A DNA stretch of 64,000 bases from Streptomyces sedi (GTDB lineage: Bacteria > Actinomycetota > Actinomycetes > Streptomycetales > Streptomycetaceae), in NCBI RefSeq assembly GCF_006335015.1, contig NZ_VDGT01000022.1:49797-113796 (forward strand). Reading direction: 5' to 3'. Numbering within the stretch: position 1 is the stretch's first letter; each line of letters opens with the position of its first letter. Made by a program: the position numbers and the translations under genes. The notes under the pieces were generated by a model. It had not been told where the DNA came from, ran no database searches, and worked only from the letters and a program-made list of their open reading frames with translations. Shown here piece after piece: positions 48,911 to 57,450 of this stretch.

Positions 48911-51526
48911 ATGACGAGAAGCGCGGATGTTCCCACGGCCAACGCCATGCGCCGGGCGCTGCGCCGGGCTCGTGACGGGGTGGCCCTGGACGTGACAGAG
49001 GCTGCCGTGTTGCTCCAGGCGCGCGGCGCTGACCTGGAACGGCTCGCCGAGGCTGCCGGCCGGGTGCGGGACGCGGGGCTCGCCGAGGCCGGACGGCCCG
49101 GGGTGATCACCTACTCCCGCAAGGTCTTTGTGCCACTGACCCGGCTCTGCCGTGATCGTTGCCATTACTGCACCTTTGTGACCGTTCCGGGAAAGCTTCG
49201 TCGAGAGGGACACGGGATGTTCCTGTCCCCGGACGAGGTGCTGGAAATCGCCCGTCGGGGTGCCGCCCTCGGCTGCAAGGAGGCGCTCTTCACCCTCGGC
49301 GACCGCCCCGAGGACCGCTGGCCCGAGGCGCGCGAGTGGCTCGCCGCGGCCGGCTACGACGACACCCTCTCCTACGTGCGGGCCATGGCCATCCGGGTGT
49401 TGGAGGAGACCGGACTGCTGCCCCACCTCAACCCCGGGGTGCTCACCTGGACCGACTTCCAGCGGCTCAAGCCCGTCGCTCCCTCCATGGGCATGATGCT
49501 GGAGACCACCGCCACCCGGCTGTGGTCCGAGCCCGGCGGCCCCCACCACGGCTCGCCCGACAAGGAGCCGGCCGTCCGGCTGCGCGCCCTGGAGGACGCC
49601 GGCCGCTCCAGCGTCCCGTTCACCAGCGGGCTGCTGCTGGGCATCGGCGAGGACTTCACCGAACGCGCCGAGTCGATCTTCGCGCTGCGCCGGATCTCCC
49701 GCACCTACCGCGGCATCCAGGAGGTCATCCTCCAGAACTTCCGCGCCAAGCCCGACACCGCGATGCGCGCCATGCCCGACACCGAACTCGCCGAGCTGGC
49801 CGCGGCCGTGGCCGTCGCCCGGCTGCTGCTCGGCCCCTCCGCGCGCCTCCAGGCCCCGCCCAACCTGGTCGACGAGGAGTACGCGCTGCTCATCCGCGCC
49901 GGCATCGACGACTGGGGCGGCGTCTCGCCCGTCACCCCGGACCACGTCAACCCGGAACGCCCCTGGCCCGCCATCGACGAGCTCGCCGCCCGCACCCGCG
50001 CCGCCGGCTTCACGCTGCGCGAACGCCTCACCATCTACCCGGAGTTCGTCCGCCGCGGCGAACCCTGGCTGGACCCCAGGCTGCTGCCGCACGTCCAGGC
50101 GCTGGCCGACCCCGAGACCGGGCTCGCCGACGAGGACGCGACCCCCCGCGGCCTGCCCTGGCAGGAGCCCGACGAACCGCTCGCCGCCAGGGGCCGCACC
50201 GAACTCCACCGCACCATCGACACCGAGGGACGCACCGGCGACCGGCGCGCCGACTTCGACTCCGTCTACGGCGACTGGAACGAGCTGCGGGCCCTCGCCC
50301 AGCCCGGCCTCACCCCCGACGCCGGCGCCTCCCCCCGCCTCGACGGCGAGGCCCGCGCCGCGCTCTCCGTCGCCGCCGACGACCCCACCCGGCTCACCGA
50401 CGCACAGGCCCTGACCCTGCTGCACGCCGACGGGCCGGCGCTGGACGCGCTGACCGACGTGGCCGACCAACTGCGCCGCCAGGTCGTCGGCGACGACGTG
50501 ACCTACATCGTGACCCGCAACGTCAACTTCACCAACGTCTGCTACACCGGCTGCCGGTTCTGCGCCTTCGCCCAGCGCCGCACCGACGAGGACGCCTACA
50601 CCCTCTCCCTCGACCAGGTCGCCGACCGCGCCCAACAGGCGTGGGACGTCGGCGCCGTCGAGATCTGCATGCAGGGCGGCATCCACCCCGACCTCCCCGG
50701 CACCGCCTACTTCGACCTGGTGCGCGCGGTGCGCGAACGCGTCCCCGGGATGCACATCCACGCGTTCTCGCCCATGGAGGTCGTCAACGGCGCGACCCGC
50801 ACCGGGATGTCGATCCGCGAGTGGCTCACCGCCGCCCGCGACGCCGGGCTCGACACCATCCCCGGCACGGCCGCCGAGATCCTCGACGACGAGGTGCGCT
50901 GGGTGCTCACCAAGGGCAAGCTTCCCGCCGACACCTGGATCGAGGTGATCTCCACCGCCCACGAGCTGGGCCTGCGTTCCTCGTCCACCATGATGTACGG
51001 CCACGTCGACCAGCCGCGCCACTGGCTGGGGCACCTGCGGACGCTCGCCGACCTCCAGCGGCGCAACGAGGAACGCGGCGTCGAGGGCTTCACCGAGTTC
51101 GTGACGCTGCCGTTCGTCCACACCAACGCGCCCGTCTATCTCGCCGGCATCGCCAGGCCCGGGCCCACCGCGCGCGAGAACCGGGCCGTCACCGCGATGG
51201 CCAGGCTGCTGCTCCACCCGCACATCCGGAACATCCAGACCAGCTGGGTCAAGCTCGGCACCGAGGGCGCCGCCGAGATGCTGAGGTCCGGCGCCAACGA
51301 CCTGGGGGGCACCCTGATGGAGGAGACGATCTCGCGGATGGCCGGCTCGGCCTACGGCTCGCACCGCAGCGTCGCCGAGCTGACCGCCATCGCCGAACTG
51401 GCCGGCCGCCCCGCCAGGCCGCGCACCACCACCTACGGCACCGTCGACCCCGAACGGGTCGCCACCGCCCTCGCCGAGGACGGCCGACTGCCCAGGCTGC
51501 TGCCGCTCGCCGGCGGTGCCGGGTGA
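48911..51526 (+). CDS. fbiC: 7,8-didemethyl-8-hydroxy-5-deazariboflavin synthase, bifunctional
   Basis: 871 residues, two radical-SAM halves (CofG-like and CofH-like) in one chain, the actinobacterial arrangement. Cysteine clusters: C80-x3-C84-x2-C87 (CRDRCHYC) and C544-x3-C548-x2-C551 (CYTGCRFC). It makes FO from tyrosine and 5-amino-6-ribitylamino-uracil, the first step to coenzyme F420. TATCCT ends six bases before the ATG, indicating a leaderless transcript. The stop overlaps the start of the next gene (GTGA). Divergent to afsR. Confidence 0.96.
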   Translation: MTRSADVPTANAMRRALRRARDGVALDVTEAAVLLQARGADLERLAEAAGRVRDAGLAEAGRPGVITYSRKVFVPLTRLCRDRCHYCTFVTVPGKLRREGHGMFLSPDEVLEIARRGAALGCKEALFTLGDRPEDRWPEAREWLAAAGYDDTLSYVRAMAIRVLEETGLLPHLNPGVLTWTDFQRLKPVAPSMGMMLETTATRLWSEPGGPHHGSPDKEPAVRLRALEDAGRSSVPFTSGLLLGIGEDFTERAESIFALRRISRTYRGIQEVILQNFRAKPDTAMRAMPDTELAELAAAVAVARLLLGPSARLQAPPNLVDEEYALLIRAGIDDWGGVSPVTPDHVNPERPWPAIDELAARTRAAGFTLRERLTIYPEFVRRGEPWLDPRLLPHVQALADPETGLADEDATPRGLPWQEPDEPLAARGRTELHRTIDTEGRTGDRRADFDSVYGDWNELRALAQPGLTPDAGASPRLDGEARAALSVAADDPTRLTDAQALTLLHADGPALDALTDVADQLRRQVVGDDVTYIVTRNVNFTNVCYTGCRFCAFAQRRTDEDAYTLSLDQVADRAQQAWDVGAVEICMQGGIHPDLPGTAYFDLVRAVRERVPGMHIHAFSPMEVVNGATRTGMSIREWLTAARDAGLDTIPGTAAEILDDEVRWVLTKGKLPADTWIEVISTAHELGLRSSSTMMYGHVDQPRHWLGHLRTLADLQRRNEERGVEGFTEFVTLPFVHTNAPVYLAGIARPGPTARENRAVTAMARLLLHPHIRNIQTSWVKLGTEGAAEMLRSGANDLGGTLMEETISRMAGSAYGSHRSVAELTAIAELAGRPARPRTTTYGTVDPERVATALAEDGRLPRLLPLAGGAG

Positions 51527-52644
51527 CCGCCCCGGTCGGCGGCGCCCTGTGGGGGCGCGGGGACCAGCAGGACTTCCGCAGCCGGGTGCGCGGCTGCCTG
51601 CTCGGCGGCGCGATAGGCGACGCGCTGGGCGCCGGCGTGGAGTTCGACTCGTGGGAGGCGATACGCACGGCCCACGGGCCGGACGGCGTCACCGACTACG
51701 TTCCCGCCTACGGCAGGCGGGGCGCGGTCACCGACGACACGCAGATGACCCTCTTCACGGTGGACGGCCTGATACGGGCCCATGTCCGCCGCGACACCGG
51801 CGCCTGGCACCCGCCGACCGACGTGCACGCGGCCCACCGGCGGTGGTACCGCACCCAGAGCGAGTGGGGTCCGGACGAACGCCGTCCCGGCGACGGCTGG
51901 TTGGCGCGCGAGGAGTGGCTCTACAGCCAGCGCGCCCCGGGCCGGGCCTGCCTCGGCGGGCTGGCCGACGAGCGGATGGGCACCGTCGAGAAGCCCAAGA
52001 ACCCGGACTCCAAGGGCTGCGGCACGGTGATGCGCTCCGCGCCGTTCGGGCTGCTCGTCGGCTGGGAGCCGCAGCTGGTCTTCCAACTCGGCGTCGAGTG
52101 CGCCGCCCAGACCCACGGCCACCCGACGGGGATGCTGGCGGCCGGCGCGTTCGCCGCCATCGTGCACGCGCTGGTGCGCGGCGACGACCTGGACGCGGCG
52201 GTGCAGAAGGCCCTCGCCCAACTCGCCACCAGGCCCGGCCACGAGGAGACCACCGAGGCGCTCAAGCAGGCCCTCGGCGCGGTCCGCCAGGGCCTGCCGA
52301 CGCCGGAACGCGTCGCGTCGCTCGGCGAGGGTTGGACGGCGGAGGAGTCCCTGGCCATCGGCGTCTACTGCGCGCTGGTCGCGCAGGACATCCGCCACGG
52401 GCTGCTGCTGGCGGTCAACCACGGCGGGGACTCCGACTCCACGGGCTCCATCTGCGGCAACCTGCTCGGCGCCCTCCACGGCGAGACGGCCCTCCCGCCG
52501 GCGTGGCTGGCGGAGTTGGAGGGCCGCGCGACGATCCTGGAACTGGCGGACGACTTCGCGATGGAGATGACCCAGGGCCCGGCCCTCCACGGCCCCGGCG
52601 ACTCCGCCCGAGTCTGGCTCGAACGGTACCCTCGCGGGGCGTAG
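51523..52644 (+). CDS. ADP-ribosylglycohydrolase-family protein
   Basis: 373 residues. Family motifs: RGCLLGGAIGDALGAGVEF (residues 23-41), AVTDDTQMTLFTVDGL with the metal-binding T-D-D pair, and GGDSDSTGSICGNLLG with the second metal-binding D-S-D. These proteins remove ADP-ribose from arginine or small substrates (DraG/ARH group). GTG 51523 overlaps the fbiC stop, so it is co-translated with the F420 gene, but no functional link is known to me. The catalytic aspartates are all present. Confidence 0.9.
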   Translation: MTAPVGGALWGRGDQQDFRSRVRGCLLGGAIGDALGAGVEFDSWEAIRTAHGPDGVTDYVPAYGRRGAVTDDTQMTLFTVDGLIRAHVRRDTGAWHPPTDVHAAHRRWYRTQSEWGPDERRPGDGWLAREEWLYSQRAPGRACLGGLADERMGTVEKPKNPDSKGCGTVMRSAPFGLLVGWEPQLVFQLGVECAAQTHGHPTGMLAAGAFAAIVHALVRGDDLDAAVQKALAQLATRPGHEETTEALKQALGAVRQGLPTPERVASLGEGWTAEESLAIGVYCALVAQDIRHGLLLAVNHGGDSDSTGSICGNLLGALHGETALPPAWLAELEGRATILELADDFAMEMTQGPALHGPGDSARVWLERYPRGA

Positions 52645-53010
52645 CGGGAGCGACGACGCGTTCGCCGACGACGGACCGTTGTCGTCCTCGCCCCGCCACC
52701 CAGCATTCGCGCAGTTCCCCGCGCCCCCAAGCCGCCTACCGGCCCAGGGGCGCGGGGAACTGCGCGGGCGACCGTCTGCCGGGCCGCGGTCGACGACGCA
52801 CCTCGCCGACCGGCTCGGTGGTCGCCCCCGCCCTGCCACGGACCGCGCTCCCAAGCCGCCTACCGGCCCCAGGGGCGCGGGGAACTGCGCGGGCAACCGT
52901 CCAACGGGCCGCAGTCGACGGCGCACCTGGCCGATCGGTTCGGTGGTCACCCCCGCCCGCAGCGGACGCGCCCTCGTGGTCGCCCCCGCCGCCTACACCT
53001 TCCCGCCGGC
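52645..53010. repeat. Region of REP-like palindromes inside a 124-bp tandem duplication
   Basis: 366 bases without a gene. One full palindrome: CGCGCAGTTCCCCGCGCCCC at 52708-52727 and its complement at 52747-52766. A second right arm is at 52872-52891. The two right arms lie in a degenerate tandem duplication: the sequence from about 52724 to 52847 is repeated from 52848 to 52972, offset 124-125 bases (for example AAGCCGCCTACCGGC at 52729 and 52853), with scattered differences. The same 20-mer is at 27936. Confidence 0.8.
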
Positions 53011-54144
53011 TTAACTCCCCTTCCCGCCGCAGGAGTCGCGGACGGTGAGGTGCGGGTGGAGGACCACGTGCCGCGTGGCCATCGCGTCGGCCTCGGGGCC
53101 CGCGTCCACCCGGTCCAGCAGAAGCCCGGCCGCGACCTCCCCCAGCAGCCGCTTGGCCGGCGCCACCGCCGTCAGCGGCACCTCGGCCAGTGACGCGATC
53201 TCGTCGTCGTAGGCGATCAGCGCCATGTCGTCCGGCGTGCGCAGCCCCCTCGACCGGAGCCGTTGCAGCAGCTCTATCGCGTCGTAGTCGGAGTGCACCA
53301 GCGCGGCGCGCGCCCCGCTCGCCAACAGCCCCTCGACGAAGCGGTCGTACTCCTGCCCCGCCCCCTGCGCGTCCGGCGCCGGGCGGCGCCCGTGGACGAC
53401 CGGCGCGGTCGCGTCGAGGCCGAGTCGTTCCACCGCGTGCCGGTAGCCGTCGAGGATCAGCGGCGCGGTCGGCGTGTGGTTGAGGTAGAGCCCGACCGAC
53501 TCGTGGCCGAGGCCGCGCAGTTGGCGCAGCGCGTTGAACGCGCCGAGCCGGTGGTCGGAGACCACGAACTCGCAGGCTTCATACGGGTCCTCGGGTCGCC
53601 GTTCCAGCAGCACGAACGGCAGCCCCGTGGCGCGCAGCGCCTCCAGCGTGGGCACCGGCAGGTGGTGGCCGCCGGCCGTCGCGATCAGCAGCCCGGAGGC
53701 GCCGGCGGCGCACAGCTCCTCGATCTGCTGGTTGTCGCGCGGGGTGTCGTGCTGGCTGAGGCCGATGACGATCCGCGTGTTCCGACGGTTGGCTACCGTG
53801 CGCACCCCGGCGACCACGCTCGGGTAGTAGTAGGTGGCCGAGGGTACGAGCAGCCCGATGGTGCGTCCCGCCGACGGCGGTTCCCGCTCGGGCGTCGGCG
53901 CCGTGGGGTGCGCCAGCGGCGGGGGCGCGTCAGGTGGCGGCTCGCCGCCTTGTTCGCCGCGCCGGCCCACCGGTATCGCGCCGCCGCGCACCTTGGTGAG
54001 CTGCCCCAGCTCCGCCAGCTCCGCCAGGTCGCGCCTGATGGTGCCGGCCGACACCCCGAAGCGGGCGGCGAGTTCGGCGACACGCACGGCACCGCTGGCG
54101 CGCAGCTCCCGCAGCAGCAGCTCCTGCCGTTGTTCTACCAGCAT
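53011..54144 (-). CDS. DeoR-HTH / LacI-type sugar-binding hybrid regulator
   Basis: 377 residues. The N-terminal 55 residues are a DeoR-type winged helix: MLVEQRQELLLRELRASGAV, RVAELAARFGVSAGTIRRDL. After a proline-rich linker comes a LacI/periplasmic-binding ligand domain (TIGLLVPSATYYYPSVVAGV at about 93; DDMALIAYDDEIASLAEVPLTAV at 320). Such fusions are typical of streptomycete sugar regulators. ATG at 54142-54144 has a GAGGGG ribosome site. It is divergent from the ABC import operon, with repeat operators between them. It most likely represses that operon until the substrate binds. Confidence 0.88.
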   Translation of the reverse strand: MLVEQRQELLLRELRASGAVRVAELAARFGVSAGTIRRDLAELAELGQLTKVRGGAIPVGRRGEQGGEPPPDAPPPLAHPTAPTPEREPPSAGRTIGLLVPSATYYYPSVVAGVRTVANRRNTRIVIGLSQHDTPRDNQQIEELCAAGASGLLIATAGGHHLPVPTLEALRATGLPFVLLERRPEDPYEACEFVVSDHRLGAFNALRQLRGLGHESVGLYLNHTPTAPLILDGYRHAVERLGLDATAPVVHGRRPAPDAQGAGQEYDRFVEGLLASGARAALVHSDYDAIELLQRLRSRGLRTPDDMALIAYDDEIASLAEVPLTAVAPAKRLLGEVAAGLLLDRVDAGPEADAMATRHVVLHPHLTVRDSCGGKGS

Positions 54145-54160
54145 CTCGGCGACCCCTCTC

Positions 54161-54203
54161 GGTTGGTCGTAGAGCTTAATGGTTGTTCGTAGATGCTCAT
54201 TAA
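54161..54203. promoter_or_regulatory. Direct repeats and inverted repeat in the divergent regulator/transporter region
   Basis: GGTTGGTCGTAGA (54161-54173) and GGTTGTTCGTAGA (54181-54193) are repeated at exactly 20 bases. The hexamers TTAATG (54176-54181) and CATTAA (54198-54203) form an inverted repeat around the second one. This AT-richer block upstream of the operon promoter is a good candidate for DeoR/LacI-type regulator binding. Confidence 0.65.
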
Positions 54204-54222
54204 CGTTTTTGAACACTTTCCC

Positions 54223-54251
54223 TTGACTCGTGATTGAAGCTGGTTCAGGGT
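54223..54251 (+). promoter_or_regulatory. Promoter of the sugar ABC operon
   Basis: TTGACT (54223-54228), a 17-base spacer and CAGGGT (54246-54251). The -35 hexamer is near consensus, the -10 weak, as expected for a regulated promoter; start codon at 54286. Confidence 0.55.
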
Positions 54252-54285
54252 GCAGGCATCCGTCACCTAGGAAGCGGAGCCGTTC

Positions 54286-55599
54286 GTGTTTCCTCGCCGA
54301 TGCCATGCGCTGTCGCGGAGCATCCTGACGACAGTGGCAGCAGGTGCCCTGCTGACCTCCTGCGCGCTCTCGGGTGGTTCCTCCGATGACGGCACCACCA
54401 CGATCACCTACTGGTCCTGGACCTCCGGTTCGCAGGAGATCGTCGACCGGTTCAACGAGACCCACGACGACGTCCAGGTCGACTTCCAGCTCATACCGGG
54501 CGGTGGCGACGGCGGGTACTCCAAGATGTTCAACGCGGTGCGCGCCGGCAAGGCGCCCGACATCATGACGGTGGAGTATCCGCAGCTCAACAGCTTCATC
54601 ACCCAGGACCTGATCCAGCCCATGACCGACTGGGACGTGGCGGAGCTGGAGGACCAGTACCCGGAGTGGACCTGGGAGCAGATCTCCCCGACGGGCGAGG
54701 ACGTGTACGCGCTTCCCAGGGACGTGGCGCCGACCGTGCTCTTCTACCGGGCCGACCTCTTCGAGGAGTACGGACTGACGCCCCCGGAGACCTGGGACGA
54801 CTTCCGCGAGGCCGCCGTGCGCGTGAAGGAGCTGAACCCGGAGGCGCAGCTCACCTCGCTCGGCCACAACGACGCTGGCCTGGTGGCCTCGCTCGCCTGG
54901 CAGTCCGGCGCCGAGTGGTTCGACACCTCGACCGGTGAGTGGTCGGTCGAGACCGGGGACGACAACACCCGGCGCATGGCGGCCCTCTGGGACGACATGA
55001 TCACCGAGGGGCTGGTCACCGCCGAGCCGCAGTTCGCCGAGTCGCACATCTCGGACCTCAAGGCGGGCCGGACCCTGACCCTGGTCGGCGCCCCCTGGTC
55101 GGCCGGCCATCTCTCCCGCTACCTGCCCGAGCTGGCCGGCACGTTCGACGTCGCGCCCATCCCGCGGTGGGACGACGAACCGTCCGCCGGCAACCTGGGC
55201 GGCTCCACCATGGCGCTGCCCGTCGGCTCCCCGAACCCGGACGCGGCCATGGTCTTCGCCCGTTGGGCCTCCACCTCGCCCGACGCCGTCGCCGCCGCCG
55301 CGCCCGCCTCCACCGCCTACCCGGCCAACATCAACCTCCAGGACACCTGGGCCACCGAGGTCAGCTCGGCCAACGAGTGGGTGCAGGGCATGAGACTGCC
55401 CGAGGTCACCTCCACCGCCGCCGAGGAGATCAACCCCGCCTGGGAGTGGGGCCCCGACATGACCGAGAGCTTCGCCCGGCTGACGAACGCCACCAGCGCG
55501 CGGATCGGCAGGGACGGCGGGCTCGAACGGGCCGTGACCGGCTGGGGCGACGCCGTGATCGACCAGCTGCGCCTCCGCGGCTACAACGTCGCCGACTAG
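54286..55599 (+). CDS. Sugar ABC transporter substrate-binding lipoprotein
   Basis: 437 residues, family 1 (MalE/SBP_bac_1). Signal with lipobox LTSC (cysteine about residue 26). ITYWSWTSGSQEIVDRFNE near the start of the mature part, KAPDIMTVEYPQLNSFI, and WDDFREAAVRVKEL are typical. Start GTG 54286; GGAGC seven bases upstream. It delivers an oligosaccharide to the two permeases encoded next. The DUF2264 enzyme at the end of the operon suggests a uronic-acid-containing ligand (inference). Confidence 0.93.
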   Translation: MFPRRCHALSRSILTTVAAGALLTSCALSGGSSDDGTTTITYWSWTSGSQEIVDRFNETHDDVQVDFQLIPGGGDGGYSKMFNAVRAGKAPDIMTVEYPQLNSFITQDLIQPMTDWDVAELEDQYPEWTWEQISPTGEDVYALPRDVAPTVLFYRADLFEEYGLTPPETWDDFREAAVRVKELNPEAQLTSLGHNDAGLVASLAWQSGAEWFDTSTGEWSVETGDDNTRRMAALWDDMITEGLVTAEPQFAESHISDLKAGRTLTLVGAPWSAGHLSRYLPELAGTFDVAPIPRWDDEPSAGNLGGSTMALPVGSPNPDAAMVFARWASTSPDAVAAAAPASTAYPANINLQDTWATEVSSANEWVQGMRLPEVTSTAAEEINPAWEWGPDMTESFARLTNATSARIGRDGGLERAVTGWGDAVIDQLRLRGYNVAD

Positions 55600-55645
55600 G
55601 CCACCTCACCACCCGCCCCGTACTCCTCGACCCAGGGGACACCCC

Positions 55646-56578
55646 ATGGCCTCACTCACCTCACCCCGGACGCCTCGGACGCCCCGGGCCACGCGCGGGA
55701 GACGACGCTCCAGCGTGCTGCTCCTGCTCGGACCGTTCTTCTTCCTCTTCGCCTTCACCTATCTGGGCCCGATCCTCTACGCGTTCGGCCTCAGCCTCTT
55801 CCGCGAGCGCTTCGACGGCATCGGCTGGGACGGGCCGGAGAAGGTCTTCGCCGGCTTCGACAACTACAGCAGGGCGCTCACCGACAGCGAGTTCCTCACC
55901 GGCGTCGGGCGGGTGCTGCTCTACGGCCTGATCTACGTGCCGCTGCTGATCGCGCTCGCCTCCGTCTTCGCGCTGCTGCTGGACAGCGCGGTCACCGCGT
56001 TCCGCAAGACCTGGCAGACCGTGCTCTTCCTGCCGCACATCGTCCCCGGCCTGATCGCCTCCATCGTCTGGCTCTACCTCTACACCCCGGGGCTCAGCCC
56101 GGTGATCGACGGGCTGGAAGTGCTCGGCTGGGAAGTCGACTTCCTGCACGGCGCCACCGTGCTCTTCTCCCTGGTCAACATCGCGGTCTGGAGCAACCTC
56201 GGCTTCAACGTGGTGCTGATCTTCGTCGCGCTCCAGGCGATCCCGCGCTCCACCATCGAGGCCGCCAGGCTCGACGGCGCGGGCGAGGCCAGGATCGGGC
56301 TGCGCGTCAAGCTGCCGCAGGTGCTGCCCGCGATGATGGTCGCGACGCTCTTCACCATCATCGGCTCGCTCCAGCTCTTCACCGAGCCGTACATCCTCCA
56401 GGCCTCCGGCAACAGCTCGGTGAGCAGCACCTGGACGCCCAACATGCTGTCCTACACCGCCGCCTTCCAGTCCAACGACTACCACTACGCGGCCACGGTC
56501 TCCGTGCTCGTCGCCGTCCTGGCCGGCGTGCTGTCCTTCACCGTCACCAAGATCTCCAACAGAAGGGCGCTGCGATGA
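55646..56578 (+). CDS. Sugar ABC transporter permease (MalF-type)
   Basis: 310 residues with six transmembrane helices. First helix about 27-50 (SVLLLLGPFFFLFAFTYLGPI). The EAA loop AARLDGAGEARIGLRVKLPQVLP (about 206-228), which docks the ATPase, is intact. Spaced 46 bases after the binding-protein gene, and its stop overlaps the start of the next permease gene. No ATPase gene is in the operon, so a shared MsiK-type ATPase encoded elsewhere is expected. Confidence 0.92.
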   Translation: MASLTSPRTPRTPRATRGRRRSSVLLLLGPFFFLFAFTYLGPILYAFGLSLFRERFDGIGWDGPEKVFAGFDNYSRALTDSEFLTGVGRVLLYGLIYVPLLIALASVFALLLDSAVTAFRKTWQTVLFLPHIVPGLIASIVWLYLYTPGLSPVIDGLEVLGWEVDFLHGATVLFSLVNIAVWSNLGFNVVLIFVALQAIPRSTIEAARLDGAGEARIGLRVKLPQVLPAMMVATLFTIIGSLQLFTEPYILQASGNSSVSSTWTPNMLSYTAAFQSNDYHYAATVSVLVAVLAGVLSFTVTKISNRRALR

Positions 56579-57450
56579 GCACCGTGGGAACCCAGGTCGG
56601 CAGCGGCGACCGCGCCTGGTGGATGCGGCGTTCCTTTGCCACCCTGCTGTGCGCGCTGGCCGCGCTCTACACGCTGATGCCGCTGGTCTGGCTGCTCTTC
56701 GGCGTCACCAAGTCGCTGCCCGACCTCTACGGCAGCAACGGCTTCGCGCCCTCGACCGGCTTCCACGTCTGGGAGAACGTCCGCGACCTCTTCACCCAGG
56801 ACGGCGGGCTCTACGGCCGCTGGCTGCTGAACACCGCCGTCTACGCCTTCGGCGGCGCCGCCGTCGCCACACTGGTGTCGGTCGCGGCCGGCTACGCCTT
56901 CGACAAGTTCGAGTTCCCCGGCCGGGAGAAGTGGTACGGCCTGGTGATCGCCGGCGTGCTGGTCCCGCACACCGCCATCGTCGTGCCGATGTACCTGATG
57001 ATGTCCGAGATCCGCATGACCGACACCATGTGGTCGGTGCTGATCCCCGTCATGGTCAACCCGTTCGGCGTCTATCTCGCCCGCGCCTACTCCTCGGGCG
57101 CGATCCCCAACGAGCTGCTGGAGTCGGCCCGCATGGACGGCGCCGGCGAGCTGCGCACCTTCTTCTCCGTCGGGCTGCGGCTGATGGGGCCGGGCGCGCT
57201 GACGATCTTCCTCTTCCAGTTCATCGCGATCTGGAACAACTTCTTCCTGCCCATGGTCATGATCACCAACAACGACCTCTTCACCCTCGGGCAGGGACTC
57301 TTCGTCTGGAACACCGCCGTCGACCAGAACCCCGACTACACGCGGATGGTCGTCGTCGGCTCCGCCGTCGCCACCATTCCGCTGATCCTGCTGTTCATCC
57401 CGCTTCAGCGGCGCTGGCGGGCCGGACTCACCGAAGGTGGCATCAAGTGA
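56575..57450 (+). CDS. Sugar ABC transporter permease (MalG-type)
   Basis: 291 residues, six transmembrane helices; EAA loop ESARMDGAGELRTFFSVGLRLM near 182-203. N-terminal helix ATLLCALAALYTLMPLVWLL. ATG overlaps the MalF-type stop (ATGA) and its own stop overlaps the start of the DUF2264 gene, so the last three genes are translationally coupled. Pairs with the MalF-type permease. Confidence 0.92.
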   Translation: MSTVGTQVGSGDRAWWMRRSFATLLCALAALYTLMPLVWLLFGVTKSLPDLYGSNGFAPSTGFHVWENVRDLFTQDGGLYGRWLLNTAVYAFGGAAVATLVSVAAGYAFDKFEFPGREKWYGLVIAGVLVPHTAIVVPMYLMMSEIRMTDTMWSVLIPVMVNPFGVYLARAYSSGAIPNELLESARMDGAGELRTFFSVGLRLMGPGALTIFLFQFIAIWNNFFLPMVMITNNDLFTLGQGLFVWNTAVDQNPDYTRMVVVGSAVATIPLILLFIPLQRRWRAGLTEGGIK

